DNA from: an uncultured Prevotellaceae bacterium
GTDB taxonomy: Bacteria; Bacteroidota; Bacteroidia; Bacteroidales; Bacteroidaceae
DNA: 37,906 bases
Assembly: GCA_946406555.1 (NCBI GenBank)
Contig: CAMJLB010000013.1
Span: 1-37,906 of the forward strand
Direction of reading: 5' to 3'
Shown in pieces: positions 8,042 through 17,926 of this stretch (position 1 is the stretch's first letter; each line of letters starts with the position of its first letter). The translations under genes and the position numbers were made by a program. Below the pieces are notes generated by a model. It saw only the letters and a list, made by a program, of their open reading frames with translations. It did not search any database and had not been told where the DNA came from.

Positions 8042-9412
8042 CTACTCGCCGGTAAGTCCTTTCGTTCGCCACTTCCCTGAGCGCCATCTGCGCATAAGAA
8101 TGACGCCTCTAATGTTTTCATCAAGGGCAAAGGCTATCCACATGCCTATGAGCCCGTAACCAAGGGGGATGCCGGCAACATAGCCAAGTCCCACGGCCAC
8201 CGCCCAGTTGAAGACAATGGCTATGAACAACGGATAGTAGGCATCGCCCGTGGCACGCAACGTGCTCGTGGCAAAAATGTTTGATGTTCGCCCTATCTCA
8301 AGAAACCAGTCGACGACAAACACCCATACGCCCATTGCGATGATGTCCTGATTGCTGGTGAACGCACCAAGTATGTCGCGTCCGAAGACAACAAGGAGAG
8401 CAGATCCACTGAGGGTGACAATCATCGACCAACGGAAGAAATAGTTGCCCAGCACGTAGGCTGCCTGATGGTGGCGCTGCCCAACAAGGTGGCCTACCAA
8501 GATGTCGCCGCCCTGGGTGATACTCAGACAGAACAGGTAGACAAACATGATTATGTTAGCACAGTAAGTACGTGTGGCCAGTGCCTCATTGCTAATCTGA
8601 TTGATGAAATAAGTGACGACCACCTGCGACAGATTATAGCTGATGTTCTCGCTCATGGCCGGTATGCCGATAAACAGCAAGTTGCGCAGCTCCAACCAAG
8701 GGAGGGGCAGGAAATAGCGTAGCGGGAAGCTCGGTATATGCTTGCGGAAATGAATGATGCCCAACAGCACGGTGGCTACGACACGGCTGGCGGCAGTGGC
8801 TATGGCTGCACCTTCCACGCCCAGCTGCGGACAACCAAGCCGACCAAAGATCAAGGCGTAGTTGCCCACGATGTTCAGCACATTGACAATAGCCGTCACC
8901 ACCATTGGATAAGTAACCTTGCCAGCGCTTCTGAGTGAGGCGGAAAAAGTGAGAGACAGAGCCTGGAAGAACGACAGGGCACCCGTGATGCGAAGATAGA
9001 CAAGGGCATCGCCCATCAGCTCTGGCCGCACCCCCATCAGGAGCAGCACCTGCTCGGAGAAGACAAAGAGCAGTGCGCTCACCGCAAGACCAAGCAACAG
9101 ATTGACCACCAGTGCCATACCCACCACCTGCACCAGCCGTTTGTGGAATCCGGCACCTATATACTGGGCACAGATGATGGCAGCTCCCATCGAGAAGAAC
9201 TGATAAACCAAAAACACCAACGCCATGAGCTGGTTGTCGAGCCCTACTGCCGCCACGCTGTTGTCGCTGTATCGGCTGAGCATCACGGTGTCGACGGCAC
9301 CCAGCATCATAATGAGTGCCATCTCTATAAACACAGGTATAGTGAGTATCTTCAACTGGTGTTTCAACGAATGTTCTGCCATATCCTGAATGATTTTATT
9401 TCTTTGCTGCAA
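8042..9412 (-). CDS. MATE family efflux transporter
   Basis: The 456-residue, very hydrophobic protein has about 12 transmembrane segments in the two-bundle layout of MATE exporters, which use Na+ or H+ gradients to expel drugs and metabolites. Family-like features include the first helix with IPVFIEMALIMMLGAVDTVMLSRYSD, the VAAVGLDNQ stretch, and repetition of this pattern in the second half. Met11 (MAEHSLKHQLK, start at 9382) is a plausible alternative start because MATE proteins usually begin just before such a segment. The substrate is not predictable. It is convergent with tatD. Confidence 0.92.
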   Translation of the reverse strand: MQQRNKIIQDMAEHSLKHQLKILTIPVFIEMALIMMLGAVDTVMLSRYSDNSVAAVGLDNQLMALVFLVYQFFSMGAAIICAQYIGAGFHKRLVQVVGMALVVNLLLGLAVSALLFVFSEQVLLLMGVRPELMGDALVYLRITGALSFFQALSLTFSASLRSAGKVTYPMVVTAIVNVLNIVGNYALIFGRLGCPQLGVEGAAIATAASRVVATVLLGIIHFRKHIPSFPLRYFLPLPWLELRNLLFIGIPAMSENISYNLSQVVVTYFINQISNEALATRTYCANIIMFVYLFCLSITQGGDILVGHLVGQRHHQAAYVLGNYFFRWSMIVTLSGSALLVVFGRDILGAFTSNQDIIAMGVWVFVVDWFLEIGRTSNIFATSTLRATGDAYYPLFIAIVFNWAVAVGLGYVAGIPLGYGLIGMWIAFALDENIRGVILMRRWRSGKWRTKGLTGE

Positions 9413-9538
9413 AGGGCAGACTTTCCATCAATGCTTTCCCCTAAAGGCAGTGGTCTGCTTCTTTGCGGCTTCTATATAACTAACCTCAACGAGGGGTTAT
9501 AAAACGCCTCTGCTTTCGGTCAGCCGAAAAGTTTGCTG

Positions 9539-9546
9539 CAAAGGTA
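9539..9546 (-). promoter_or_regulatory. -7 box upstream of the MATE gene
   Basis: Minus-strand TACCTTTG followed by GC matches the Bacteroidetes -7 consensus. It would give a leader of about 120 bases before the MATE start. The -33 match is poor. Confidence 0.45.
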
Positions 9547-9621
9547 GCAAAAAAGTAGGAACGAAAGTATAAAGAACATTAAAAAATGGCAATCAAAGAG
9601 TAGAAATCCAGCAAAAAACAC

Positions 9622-9629
9622 TAATTTTG
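9622..9629 (+). promoter_or_regulatory. -7 box of tRNA-Ser
   Basis: TAATTTTG followed by C fits TAnnTTTG and lies 16 bases before the mature tRNA 5' end. No convincing -33 box is seen. Confidence 0.4.
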
Positions 9630-9645
9630 CACCCGCTTAACAAAA

Positions 9646-9733
9646 GGAGAGATGCTCGAGTGGCTGAAGAGGCACGCCTGGAAAGCGTGTATACGTCAAA
9701 AGCGTATCCCGGGTTCGAATCCCGGTCTCTCCG
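9646..9733 (+). tRNA. tRNA-Ser (anticodon GGA)
   Basis: This is an 88-base class II tRNA. The acceptor stem GGAGAGA pairs with TCTCTCC (9726-9732), and the discriminator G is at 9733. The anticodon stem CACGC/GCGTG encloses loop CTGGAAA with anticodon GGA at 9680-9682. A long variable arm (around GTCAAAAGC) and a T-arm with GGGTTCGAATCCC complete the cloverleaf. The 3' CCA is not encoded. The downstream side carries a gene remnant, as often seen at tRNA 3' ends used for integration. Confidence 0.97.
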
Positions 9734-9759
9734 CGAATATTGAATTGAAAATCAATAAC

Positions 9760-10146
9760 TTACAGCCAATTCGATTTTTTTAAATGTATAACATCTTCAG
9801 GTGATTTGTCATCCATTGAGCGACAAGTAAGAATTTCTATAGCGATAAACTGGCATACGCCATCGGAACAAAAATAGGCTCTGCTGTCACCTGAATGAGC
9901 AATATACAACTGATTGCCGTCTATTGCAGCCAAAACGAGTGTTGTTCCCATCTCCACCTTGTGCAAGACATCAGCCTTGGCATCGAGTGCATCAGATGCC
10001 TGTTTGAAAGCAGTCTGCAATACAGACTGTACTCCTTTGTCAAAAGATGTTTCCTCCCAACGCTCACAGATGGTTGAACAAACGACCTGACTGGCGACAA
10101 AAGAAAAGTCCCGACGGCAAGGATTCCCCCCACTTCCCTCCCCCAC
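9760..10146 (-). pseudogene. PP2C-type protein phosphatase remnant
   Basis: The 128-codon frame starts at a GTG (10146) one base past the sprA stop and ends 27 bases from tRNA-Ser. Its middle matches the PP2C core: GTTLVLAAIDGNQLYIAHSGDSRAYF is unmistakable for the family. FVASQVVCSTICERWEE resembles the helix after the N-terminal metal site. The N-terminal metal-binding Asp residues (normally in a DGMGG context) are absent; only a GG remains, near a sequence that looks frame-shifted. The C-terminal half with its last metal-binding Asp is replaced by unrelated sequence. At half the family length and without metal ligands, it should be inactive. It is probably debris from an excised or deleted island at the tRNA. 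Confidence 0.65.
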
Positions 10147-10147
10147 T

Positions 10148-13100
10148 CTATCTGGTAAGCGAGAACTTGAGCGAGAAGCCGAAGTCCTGCGTTGTGGTGG
10201 GATAGCTGCTCGACGAAAGCAATGGCGTATTGGTCTGACGGTCGTAGTAGGCGGTAAGGGTGAGATAGCGCGAGAGGGTATAGTCGGCCGAGAAGGTAAT
10301 CTTCAGTGCCGAGTTGCCGCTGCTGGCCGACGAAACGCCCGTGGCAATGTCGCGCGTGATGGCAGCCTGCTTGCGGAACGAAATGTCGAAGCGCGTGTTC
10401 AGGTCGTGATTCACGCCACCCTTGGCATTGTTCTGCCTGCTGTTCTGCTGCGTTCTGCCCGTTGATGCCTCTTCATCGTCGGCAGCACCTTTGCCACGCT
10501 TGCTCTTCGAGCCTCCTTTCACCTTACGGCTCTTGGTTCCACCGCCAAAGAGATTGAGGTTGGAGAACTTGTAGCCCAGGCCAATGACCCAGTCTTTCGA
10601 CAGAGCCTCGTTGATCTGCACACTGGTCATCGAGAGGTTCAGCACGCGAGTGGTCTTATACTCGAACTTGGCAGTGAGGTTGTTGTTAAGCGTGACGTCG
10701 AGGCCCAGCAATGGCGAGAACGACTCATTGATGCTCACCGAGGGGATATTGTACATGGAGCTGGGCGTAAAGCTGGCACCATCGGCAGCCCTCACGAAGC
10801 CCAGTTCGCCCATATACTCCACCCACGAGCTATAGCTGTTGTAGGCTCCCACCTGATATATCGACTTATACGCATGGTTAATGTTTACCGACTTGAAATG
10901 GTCGCGCAGCCATGGCAGCTTAGACAAGCCGGCATACTTGACGGTCCAGTTGGGCAGTAAGCGCGTAATCATGGGGAAAATATCGAGCGATGACGAGCCG
11001 CCAATGGTATAGGTGCTCAGGAAGGCCGGCACGAGCACATCGGCCGAATAGGGGTCGACGGGGTTGATGGTGGCAGCACTTCCTGCAGAGCGCGGTCTGG
11101 CACTACCATACTGCTGCTGCACTCGCTGCTGAAATTCGCCTACCTTCTGCCTGAACTCCTCGAACGACGCCGAGTGGTAGCCATCGTCGGCCGACCCCAT
11201 GCCTTCGAGTGCCGAGCGTATGGAGATAGTAGTCATGTTGAACGTGCCGCTATAGGTAGTAGGCGACCCCTCGTACATAAACTGCACACTGCGCGCACGT
11301 GTTTGGGTTCGCGAAGCATTCAGGTCTATCTTCAGGTCGCGAATAGGCTCAAGGGTAGCCTTCAGCTGCAAATCTTCGGTGAGGCTGCTGGTAGCCGCCG
11401 TTGGCACGCTGTCGACACTTAGCAGCCAGCCATTGTCGAGTGCCTTCTGAATGTATCCATCGCCCACCAAACCGAAGGCGAAGTCGAGGCCAGGTGCCAT
11501 GGCGCCGCCCGTGCGCTGTCCAAAGACATCGCCCACATTGGGTATGAAACTGGGCAGCATCATCGCCTGCTGGTTGCGGTACGACAAATTGACATTCCGC
11601 ACCATCATGAGCAGTCGTGAGACATGCTGCGCCGTATTGTACCACCACTGGTCTTCCAGTGGCTTCTTGGGCATGACCGAGATCTTAATATCGAGTCCAT
11701 CGACGGAGGGTTTCTTTATTGTGGTGCGCATGCGAGAGCGAGGTGTCTTCGCCATGGCCTTTATCTTCGCCTTCAGCGAGTCGGCGGTCTGAGAGGCCGA
11801 CGAGTCGGCAGCGGCAGTTCCGGCCTTCTCGGCCTCGATGCTGGCCTTCAGCTGGCGCGACAGGTCTTTAGGCAGCCAGACCTTGATGCTGTTCTCGTCG
11901 ACGGCCTTCCACTTCAGCTTCACAGTCTTGCCCTTCTTATCCTTGGCCGTGACGTAGAGCCGCTTCGACTTCTTGCCATGTTTCACCGTGATGGCCGAGT
12001 CGGGCAGCAGAGTGATTTCGCGCTGATAGGTATTGCGGTTCTTGGGCAGTTCTTTCATCTCCTTGGCATCGTCTTTCTCGGCCTCTTTGTCTTCGCCCGG
12101 CTTTTTAGCTATCTTTTTTACGGCAGCAGGCTGTTTTCTCACCTGCTTGGGCTTGTTCTGCTTCTTGAAGCGCTCGTTGACCTTTTTCAAGAAGGGCACG
12201 TGGTTGTAGAGCGTCTCGAGGTTGAGCGCTCCGTTGATGTTGAGGTTGCGGTTGTTGGTGATGGTGTTTCCCAGCGAACTGCCATCTTCGAGCTGCGATC
12301 CTCTCACCCAGTCGTAGGTGGCGTTGTAGGAGGCATCGGCATTTATCCAGTCGAAGATGGGCAGCTTGTTCAGCGGCAGCTGGTAGCTGGCCTGGAACTG
12401 CTGGTGGTAGTCGAGTGGCACTCCGAGGTTCTTGATGCTGGTCCACACGGAGTCTTTCCATGCCGAATAGTGGTCGGGATAGAGGTCTTTGTTCACCGGG
12501 GTGTAGGGTTCCTCAATCTCGGCATGGGTGGCACTCTGGAACGACATGTGCAGGTTCTTGGTGAAGTCCCATCTCAGCTGGAAGTCGCGGTTCCAGAGGA
12601 ACTGTTCGTTGAACTGTATAGGCAGATTGGGATTGACGGTGTTCTCGAGGTCGCGCTCCTGCAGCTCGTAGTAGGTGCGCATAAGCTCCGAGTTGAAGGA
12701 GATGGTCTGTGGCAGGTAGTTGAAACCGAGGGCCTTGGGCAACTCCAGCCACTTCGACTTGCTTTTCGACTTCTTGAATGGCTCCCATGCCTTATACACC
12801 GGCGAATAGGTGTAGTTGAGCACGCCGCGCCACTGGTCTTCGGTTTCCCAATTGGTGGTTTCGCCAGTAGTCTTGCGATGGGCATGGCTATAGGTGACGG
12901 TGAAGTTGGCAGGGTCGTAAGGCATGGGGAACTTTTTGTTCTTGATGTCAACCCTCGCGTTGGTGATCGAGAAGTTGCTGTTGATGTGCTTTGTCACGGC
13001 AATGCTCTCTATAGAGTCTCGCTCGCGAGTGTCGATGGCAGCGTCGAGGGCATCGTTCAGCCGCATGTCGGTATCGAGAGGGTTGTATCTTGGCGAGATG

Positions 13101-16100
13101 GTCTCCTTATTATAAGAATAGTACAGGGGAATGTTGACCTTCGCCTTCTCTGGGAAGAACTTGCCCAGCGCCACGTTGGTGGTGATAGAGTACGACTTCT
13201 CAGTGTCGGTGCTGCGTTGCAGAATGTTCTCTTCCAGCCCACCGAAGCCATCCGACAGGTATCGGCCGGTGACGTTGAGCGTGCCGAAGTCGCTCAGCTG
13301 TATGTTCATGGCGCCGCTGGCCGCCCAACCTCCTTCGTTGTTCGACTCGCGCAGTCGCAGCTCGTTTACCCATACCTCGCCCGACTTCTGCTGGCTGCTC
13401 AGGTTTCTCACGCCGATAATAATCGTCTTCACCTCGCCCAGCGATGGGTTACCCATGATGGAGATGCGGTTGTTGGGCTTCTCGGGATCGTAGCCGGTAA
13501 AGAGCTGGGTGTAGCTGGCTCCTCCCGTGGCCCGGGCCTTATTACGATTGCGCTTCAGGTCGGTAAAGATGCTGATGTCGATGTCGAGCATGTTCTCTTC
13601 GGGCCATACCACGAGTCGGTCGTTTGGCACATTCCAGCGATAGGTGCCCTCGGGCGTGAGCTTCAGGGGGATGAGATACTCGTAATAATTGTTCTTATAG
13701 TCGCTTCCCAGACGTATGAACACGGCCAGTTGGTTGTCTTCGAGCTGGGTGATGTTGGGTTCCAGATGGTTGGCATGCACAAACATCTGCAAGCGTTTGT
13801 ACTGCCTCAGGTCGAGACTGGTATTCTTGTATACAGCCTTCGACTCGTTCTGGCTCAGGTTGCGCAAGGTGAGGCAGAGCGACTGCTCGTTGTTCTCGGT
13901 CATCTGCGGCTGTCCGGGATCGGTGGCACGGGTGATGCCTGGCGGCAGCACATAGGCCACAGGCTTTCGGTTGACGTTTTCCTCGATGTTTACGGCACTC
14001 ATCTCGAGCACGCCGGTCTCGGCACCGGCCTGCGTCTGCAGGCTCTGCTTATACTGCCGCCAAGTGCCTCGCACCAGGTCGAGCGAGCCGAAGCGCAGCA
14101 CGATGGGTTTCTGGAAGCCCGTGAGGAACATGCGCATGAAGCGTATGGAGGTGAAGTCGTTGATGGAGCCATGCTTGTCTTTGCATTCGGCCAGCGGTAT
14201 GCGATACTGATACCAGCGCACGGTGGCAGTGTCGCCATTGCGCAGCTTGGCGTTATAGTCGCGGTGGTCTACGATGTAAGAGCTCTCCGACTTCTGCCCC
14301 CGGTTGTATGCCTGCAGCTCTTCGTCGCTGATGGGTATGCGGTACTGGTAGTATCGCTCATACTCGTTGAGGGTGAAGTCTTGGTTGATGTCTTCCACAT
14401 CGGGTCCGGTTTTGTATGAGGTGTCGTAGCTCTCAGTCTGGTTGTCGCTTGCGGGGGAGTTGCCCTGTGGGTTGTTTATGCGCTTGTAGCGGTCCATGAT
14501 GCTTGTGCGCTGGTCGTCGAAGTCGCTGCCACGGAAGTAATGGTAGTCGTCGCCGGCAGGGTCGTTACGCCAGGCGTTGAGCAGCGAGTCGTTCTGCACC
14601 ACGTAGCCGATATTTGCCAGCCAGTCGGCGTAAGCCCCATAGGTGCGCTCCTCATCGTTGGTCAGGCCATTGAGGCCCACGTCCTGATGCTCGCGCGAGC
14701 CGGTGGTGGTGGCAAAGGCGTATGTCTGCGTGGCCTGCTGCGGTATCTTGCCCCACTGGGTGGTGATGATGCCATTGTCTGAGCCATCTACGGGCATGCC
14801 ACTCTCGTAGAACTTCTTTCCGTCGCAGAGCACGTCTTCCGAGATTTCGCCCAGGTTCAGGTACAGGTCGCCGCTATATGCCGATGCGGTGCCCTGCTGC
14901 CTGGTATAGATGAAGGGGTCGAGCAGCCAGAACTCCACATACTCTATGTTGGCCTCTTCGAAGTCGGTGGTCTCCAGCCGTCGCATCATGCCGCCCCAGC
15001 GCTGCTGAGGGTTCTTCAGCGTACCGTCCTGGTTGTAGTCGAGCGTGAGGTTATAGGGTCCGCGCTCTTCAGGATAGTAGGCCAGGTTGAGCACAGGCAG
15101 CGTGCTGGTGGCACCATTGTAGCTCGACTGATCGCGGTTGGGGTATAGCTCGTTGACGTATACCTCGCGCACGTAGTGGTTCGACAACTGGTTCAGGTCG
15201 CTCTTGATATGTGCCGGCGTGAGGCTCGACGATATGCGGGTGAACATGGGGTCGACGCTGTACCAGGAAAGGAGCGCCCGTCCATAGCCGCTGCTGACGC
15301 CCTCCTTGTCGGCATGGTCGCTGAACATCGATGGCACGCTCGAGAGCACCCACGACTTGGCATCGCTCTGGTCGAGCAGGTTCTTGGCGTTCTCGAAGTC
15401 GTCTATGTAGGAGGCATTGTCCTGCGTGCCCGGCGGCGTGCCGGCGATAAGGTGTGCAAACTCGCCGGTGAAGCTGATCTGCGAGGGCTGGCTCACGTTC
15501 AGGAAGGGCACATAGTTCAGCATCTTCGTGAGCCACTGCGACTCTTGCTTCCAGTTCAGGCTCAGTCCCCAGATGGTGTTGTTCAGCGGTTCCTCGCCCA
15601 TCGACACCTTGGTGGTGAGCGGCTGCTCGTGAATATGCTGCAGGGTGCCGCCCAAGGAGAAGTTTTTCGAGAAGTCGTATTCAAAGTTCACGCCGAACAT
15701 GGTCTTTCGCTGCATGCCGAAGTTGGTATTGTCTTCGAGCGACACGTTCACGTTGGTGCCTGCATCGATGATGCTCTGGTTCAGTATGGTCACCTCTCCG
15801 GCGGCATAGTCCACGGTGTAGTCGCTGCCTTCATGCAACTCTACGCCTCCCGCCGTGACCACCACCGAGCCTTGCGGCACGTTGTAGGCACCGAGCGAGA
15901 TGACGCTGCCGTTGGTGCCTTTGAACTGTCCGGTCATGAGGAACTTGTTTTTCTCGGCGTTCTGCTTGGCCACGGTCTTGGTCGAGTCGTATAGTGCGTC
16001 GAAACAGTATTTGTCGGCCAGCTCAGGGTGACCAGCCTTGGTGAGATAGCTGCGCAGATAGCCGCCGAAGGGTTCGGCCGAAGGCAGGAAGATGCGGCCC

Positions 16101-17917
16101 TTCTCCACGGTGAAGCCCTGCACGAAGTCGAACTGTCCGTTGGCGTGGGGCTTCATGTTGGCGTCCAGGCGGTCGAGCCCCATCACGCGCAGCAGGGTGC
16201 TGCTCTTGAGCGACTCTTCGGGCAGATACGACAGATAGGTGCCCGTGGTGTCGCTCTGGTATTTTATGTCGAGGCGGAACTTCTCTTTCTCCACGCTCTG
16301 GGCCAGGTAGTACACGTTTTTCATCATCAGGCGCCAGTTGCCCTGTTGCGGACTGTTTTGTGTGTTCTTCAGCGCCTTCACGAAGAGGGTCTTGTCGGTC
16401 TGGGTCTGGTCGGTCGAGAACTCGCCCACCTGATAGGTCTGTCCGCCATAGGTATACTCGAAGGCCACGGCGAGCACCTGGTCGGGCTGCAGCACCTGGT
16501 TCAGGGTGATGTATCCCAGGGCCGAGTTCACGGTGTATTCGCTCGAGGTGAGCAGCCTTGCGGCTGCCAGTTTCTCATAGTCTACGCCACCCACGAATTT
16601 GGGCGAGACGGCCTCCAGGCGCGAGGTGACGGCATCGATGTTTCGTGACTCGGCATCGATATTGCTCACGATGGAGGAGTACTCGTCGTTGGCCATGTTG
16701 CTGGGCACCTGCAGTCCGGTGGCGTTCCACATCGGGTTGCTGATGTCGGTGGCTTCGCCCAGGTCGGTGAAGGCCACGATGTTACGCGAGTTCGAGGTCG
16801 TTCCCGACTTATTGGTTATCCACACCTCCACGCGGTTTATCTTCACGCCCGTGGTGAGGTTGGGCAGAGTAGACATGCCCCGGTCGTAGTTGCGGCGGAA
16901 ATAGTGTGAGAGGAAGAAGTGGCGGTTTTCTTCATAGTCGGCCACGTTCAGCTCGAAGGGGGTGGTCTGCGTGCCGCCCTTGGTGCTCACGCTCTTCGAG
17001 GTAGAGTTTTTCTGCGAGATCACCGTCTGCAGCTTCAGCTTGCCAAACTGGAAGTCGGTGCGTATGCCGAAGAGGCTGCTGGCTCCCTTCACGAGCGAGT
17101 TGCCCGAGGGGAAGGTCACGTTGCCGGCCTCCACCAGCTTCACCATCTCGTCTTCCTTGCCCTCGTAGCGCAGCTTCAGGTTCTTCGTGTCGAAGTCGAA
17201 GGTGGCATCGGTGTTGTAGTTCAAGTTCATGTTCACCTTGTCGCCCACCTTTCCATTAAGGCTCAGGTTTATTTTCTCGTCGAAGTCGAAGGCTGTGGTC
17301 TTGCGGTTGCGTATGGGCAGCGAGGGGTTGTCTACGTCTTTCATCGTCATGCCCATCTTCAGCTCGGCGGTGCCCTGTGTCTTGATGCGCACGCCGCCGG
17401 GGCCGAAGATTTTCTCTGCGGGCCCCAGGTTGAAGTGCATGTCGGTGAAGCTGAACTTGTCTTTCTCGGCACTTTTGGCCGTCTCGGCATCCTTCACCCG
17501 GAAGAACTGCTGGCGTGCCCTGCGCTCGCTCCACCGCATATATTCCTCGGGGGTCATCACGATGGGTGCGTTCAGATAGCTGTCGCCCAGCTTCGAGCCG
17601 ATGAAATAGAGGTTGAGCGAGTCGTCGTAGACGGCCTCCTGCTTCACGTTCTCGGGCATGCGCAGGTCCAGTGCGCTCGAATCGAGGTCTTCGGTGAGCA
17701 CGGGTGCCGTGGGCTGTATGCGCCAGCGGGAGTGCAACAGCGAGTCGGGTATGGTCTCGTCGGCCACCACGAGCTTGGGCTGGGCCTTCACCTGGGTGGT
17801 GTCGACGGGGGCGGGTACCGTGGCCTCGGCAGGTGCAAGATAGGCTGCAGGCAAGACTTGGGCGATGGCCACAATGCTTGCCAGCATCAGTATGAGGTAT
17901 ATGAGCGATTTCTTCAC
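10148..17917 (-). CDS. sprA: type IX secretion translocon SprA/Sov
   Basis: SprA (Sov in Porphyromonas) is the giant outer-membrane barrel through which type IX cargo crosses; in Flavobacterium it is also needed for gliding. The 2589-residue protein begins with a signal peptide (MKKSLIYLILMLASIVAIAQ). It has family landmarks such as FTGEFAHLIAGTPPGTQDN followed by YIDDFENAK near residues 820-850, many alternating barrel strands, and a terminal strand ending FGFSLKFSLTR. Two Lys-rich low-complexity stretches interrupt it, at about residues 1912-1976 and 2459-2500, probably loops. Length slightly exceeds typical SprA (about 2400-2500). It starts 9 bases after ruvA; the ruvA-sprA order is conserved in Bacteroidetes. 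Long open frames on the opposite strand are shadows of its codon usage. Confidence 0.96.
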   Translation of the reverse strand: MKKSLIYLILMLASIVAIAQVLPAAYLAPAEATVPAPVDTTQVKAQPKLVVADETIPDSLLHSRWRIQPTAPVLTEDLDSSALDLRMPENVKQEAVYDDSLNLYFIGSKLGDSYLNAPIVMTPEEYMRWSERRARQQFFRVKDAETAKSAEKDKFSFTDMHFNLGPAEKIFGPGGVRIKTQGTAELKMGMTMKDVDNPSLPIRNRKTTAFDFDEKINLSLNGKVGDKVNMNLNYNTDATFDFDTKNLKLRYEGKEDEMVKLVEAGNVTFPSGNSLVKGASSLFGIRTDFQFGKLKLQTVISQKNSTSKSVSTKGGTQTTPFELNVADYEENRHFFLSHYFRRNYDRGMSTLPNLTTGVKINRVEVWITNKSGTTSNSRNIVAFTDLGEATDISNPMWNATGLQVPSNMANDEYSSIVSNIDAESRNIDAVTSRLEAVSPKFVGGVDYEKLAAARLLTSSEYTVNSALGYITLNQVLQPDQVLAVAFEYTYGGQTYQVGEFSTDQTQTDKTLFVKALKNTQNSPQQGNWRLMMKNVYYLAQSVEKEKFRLDIKYQSDTTGTYLSYLPEESLKSSTLLRVMGLDRLDANMKPHANGQFDFVQGFTVEKGRIFLPSAEPFGGYLRSYLTKAGHPELADKYCFDALYDSTKTVAKQNAEKNKFLMTGQFKGTNGSVISLGAYNVPQGSVVVTAGGVELHEGSDYTVDYAAGEVTILNQSIIDAGTNVNVSLEDNTNFGMQRKTMFGVNFEYDFSKNFSLGGTLQHIHEQPLTTKVSMGEEPLNNTIWGLSLNWKQESQWLTKMLNYVPFLNVSQPSQISFTGEFAHLIAGTPPGTQDNASYIDDFENAKNLLDQSDAKSWVLSSVPSMFSDHADKEGVSSGYGRALLSWYSVDPMFTRISSSLTPAHIKSDLNQLSNHYVREVYVNELYPNRDQSSYNGATSTLPVLNLAYYPEERGPYNLTLDYNQDGTLKNPQQRWGGMMRRLETTDFEEANIEYVEFWLLDPFIYTRQQGTASAYSGDLYLNLGEISEDVLCDGKKFYESGMPVDGSDNGIITTQWGKIPQQATQTYAFATTTGSREHQDVGLNGLTNDEERTYGAYADWLANIGYVVQNDSLLNAWRNDPAGDDYHYFRGSDFDDQRTSIMDRYKRINNPQGNSPASDNQTESYDTSYKTGPDVEDINQDFTLNEYERYYQYRIPISDEELQAYNRGQKSESSYIVDHRDYNAKLRNGDTATVRWYQYRIPLAECKDKHGSINDFTSIRFMRMFLTGFQKPIVLRFGSLDLVRGTWRQYKQSLQTQAGAETGVLEMSAVNIEENVNRKPVAYVLPPGITRATDPGQPQMTENNEQSLCLTLRNLSQNESKAVYKNTSLDLRQYKRLQMFVHANHLEPNITQLEDNQLAVFIRLGSDYKNNYYEYLIPLKLTPEGTYRWNVPNDRLVVWPEENMLDIDISIFTDLKRNRNKARATGGASYTQLFTGYDPEKPNNRISIMGNPSLGEVKTIIIGVRNLSSQQKSGEVWVNELRLRESNNEGGWAASGAMNIQLSDFGTLNVTGRYLSDGFGGLEENILQRSTDTEKSYSITTNVALGKFFPEKAKVNIPLYYSYNKETISPRYNPLDTDMRLNDALDAAIDTRERDSIESIAVTKHINSNFSITNARVDIKNKKFPMPYDPANFTVTYSHAHRKTTGETTNWETEDQWRGVLNYTYSPVYKAWEPFKKSKSKSKWLELPKALGFNYLPQTISFNSELMRTYYELQERDLENTVNPNLPIQFNEQFLWNRDFQLRWDFTKNLHMSFQSATHAEIEEPYTPVNKDLYPDHYSAWKDSVWTSIKNLGVPLDYHQQFQASYQLPLNKLPIFDWINADASYNATYDWVRGSQLEDGSSLGNTITNNRNLNINGALNLETLYNHVPFLKKVNERFKKQNKPKQVRKQPAAVKKIAKKPGEDKEAEKDDAKEMKELPKNRNTYQREITLLPDSAITVKHGKKSKRLYVTAKDKKGKTVKLKWKAVDENSIKVWLPKDLSRQLKASIEAEKAGTAAADSSASQTADSLKAKIKAMAKTPRSRMRTTIKKPSVDGLDIKISVMPKKPLEDQWWYNTAQHVSRLLMMVRNVNLSYRNQQAMMLPSFIPNVGDVFGQRTGGAMAPGLDFAFGLVGDGYIQKALDNGWLLSVDSVPTAATSSLTEDLQLKATLEPIRDLKIDLNASRTQTRARSVQFMYEGSPTTYSGTFNMTTISIRSALEGMGSADDGYHSASFEEFRQKVGEFQQRVQQQYGSARPRSAGSAATINPVDPYSADVLVPAFLSTYTIGGSSSLDIFPMITRLLPNWTVKYAGLSKLPWLRDHFKSVNINHAYKSIYQVGAYNSYSSWVEYMGELGFVRAADGASFTPSSMYNIPSVSINESFSPLLGLDVTLNNNLTAKFEYKTTRVLNLSMTSVQINEALSKDWVIGLGYKFSNLNLFGGGTKSRKVKGGSKSKRGKGAADDEEASTGRTQQNSRQNNAKGGVNHDLNTRFDISFRKQAAITRDIATGVSSASSGNSALKITFSADYTLSRYLTLTAYYDRQTNTPLLSSSSYPTTTQDFGFSLKFSLTR

Positions 17918-17926
17918 GCCTTCTGT

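Noticed and set aside
11624..14419. Long plus-strand open frame (931 codons) opposite sprA, and several others nearby
   Set aside because: It lies antisense within sprA, has no recognisable domain, and is rich in H, V, L, Q and R as expected from the complement of high-GC codons.
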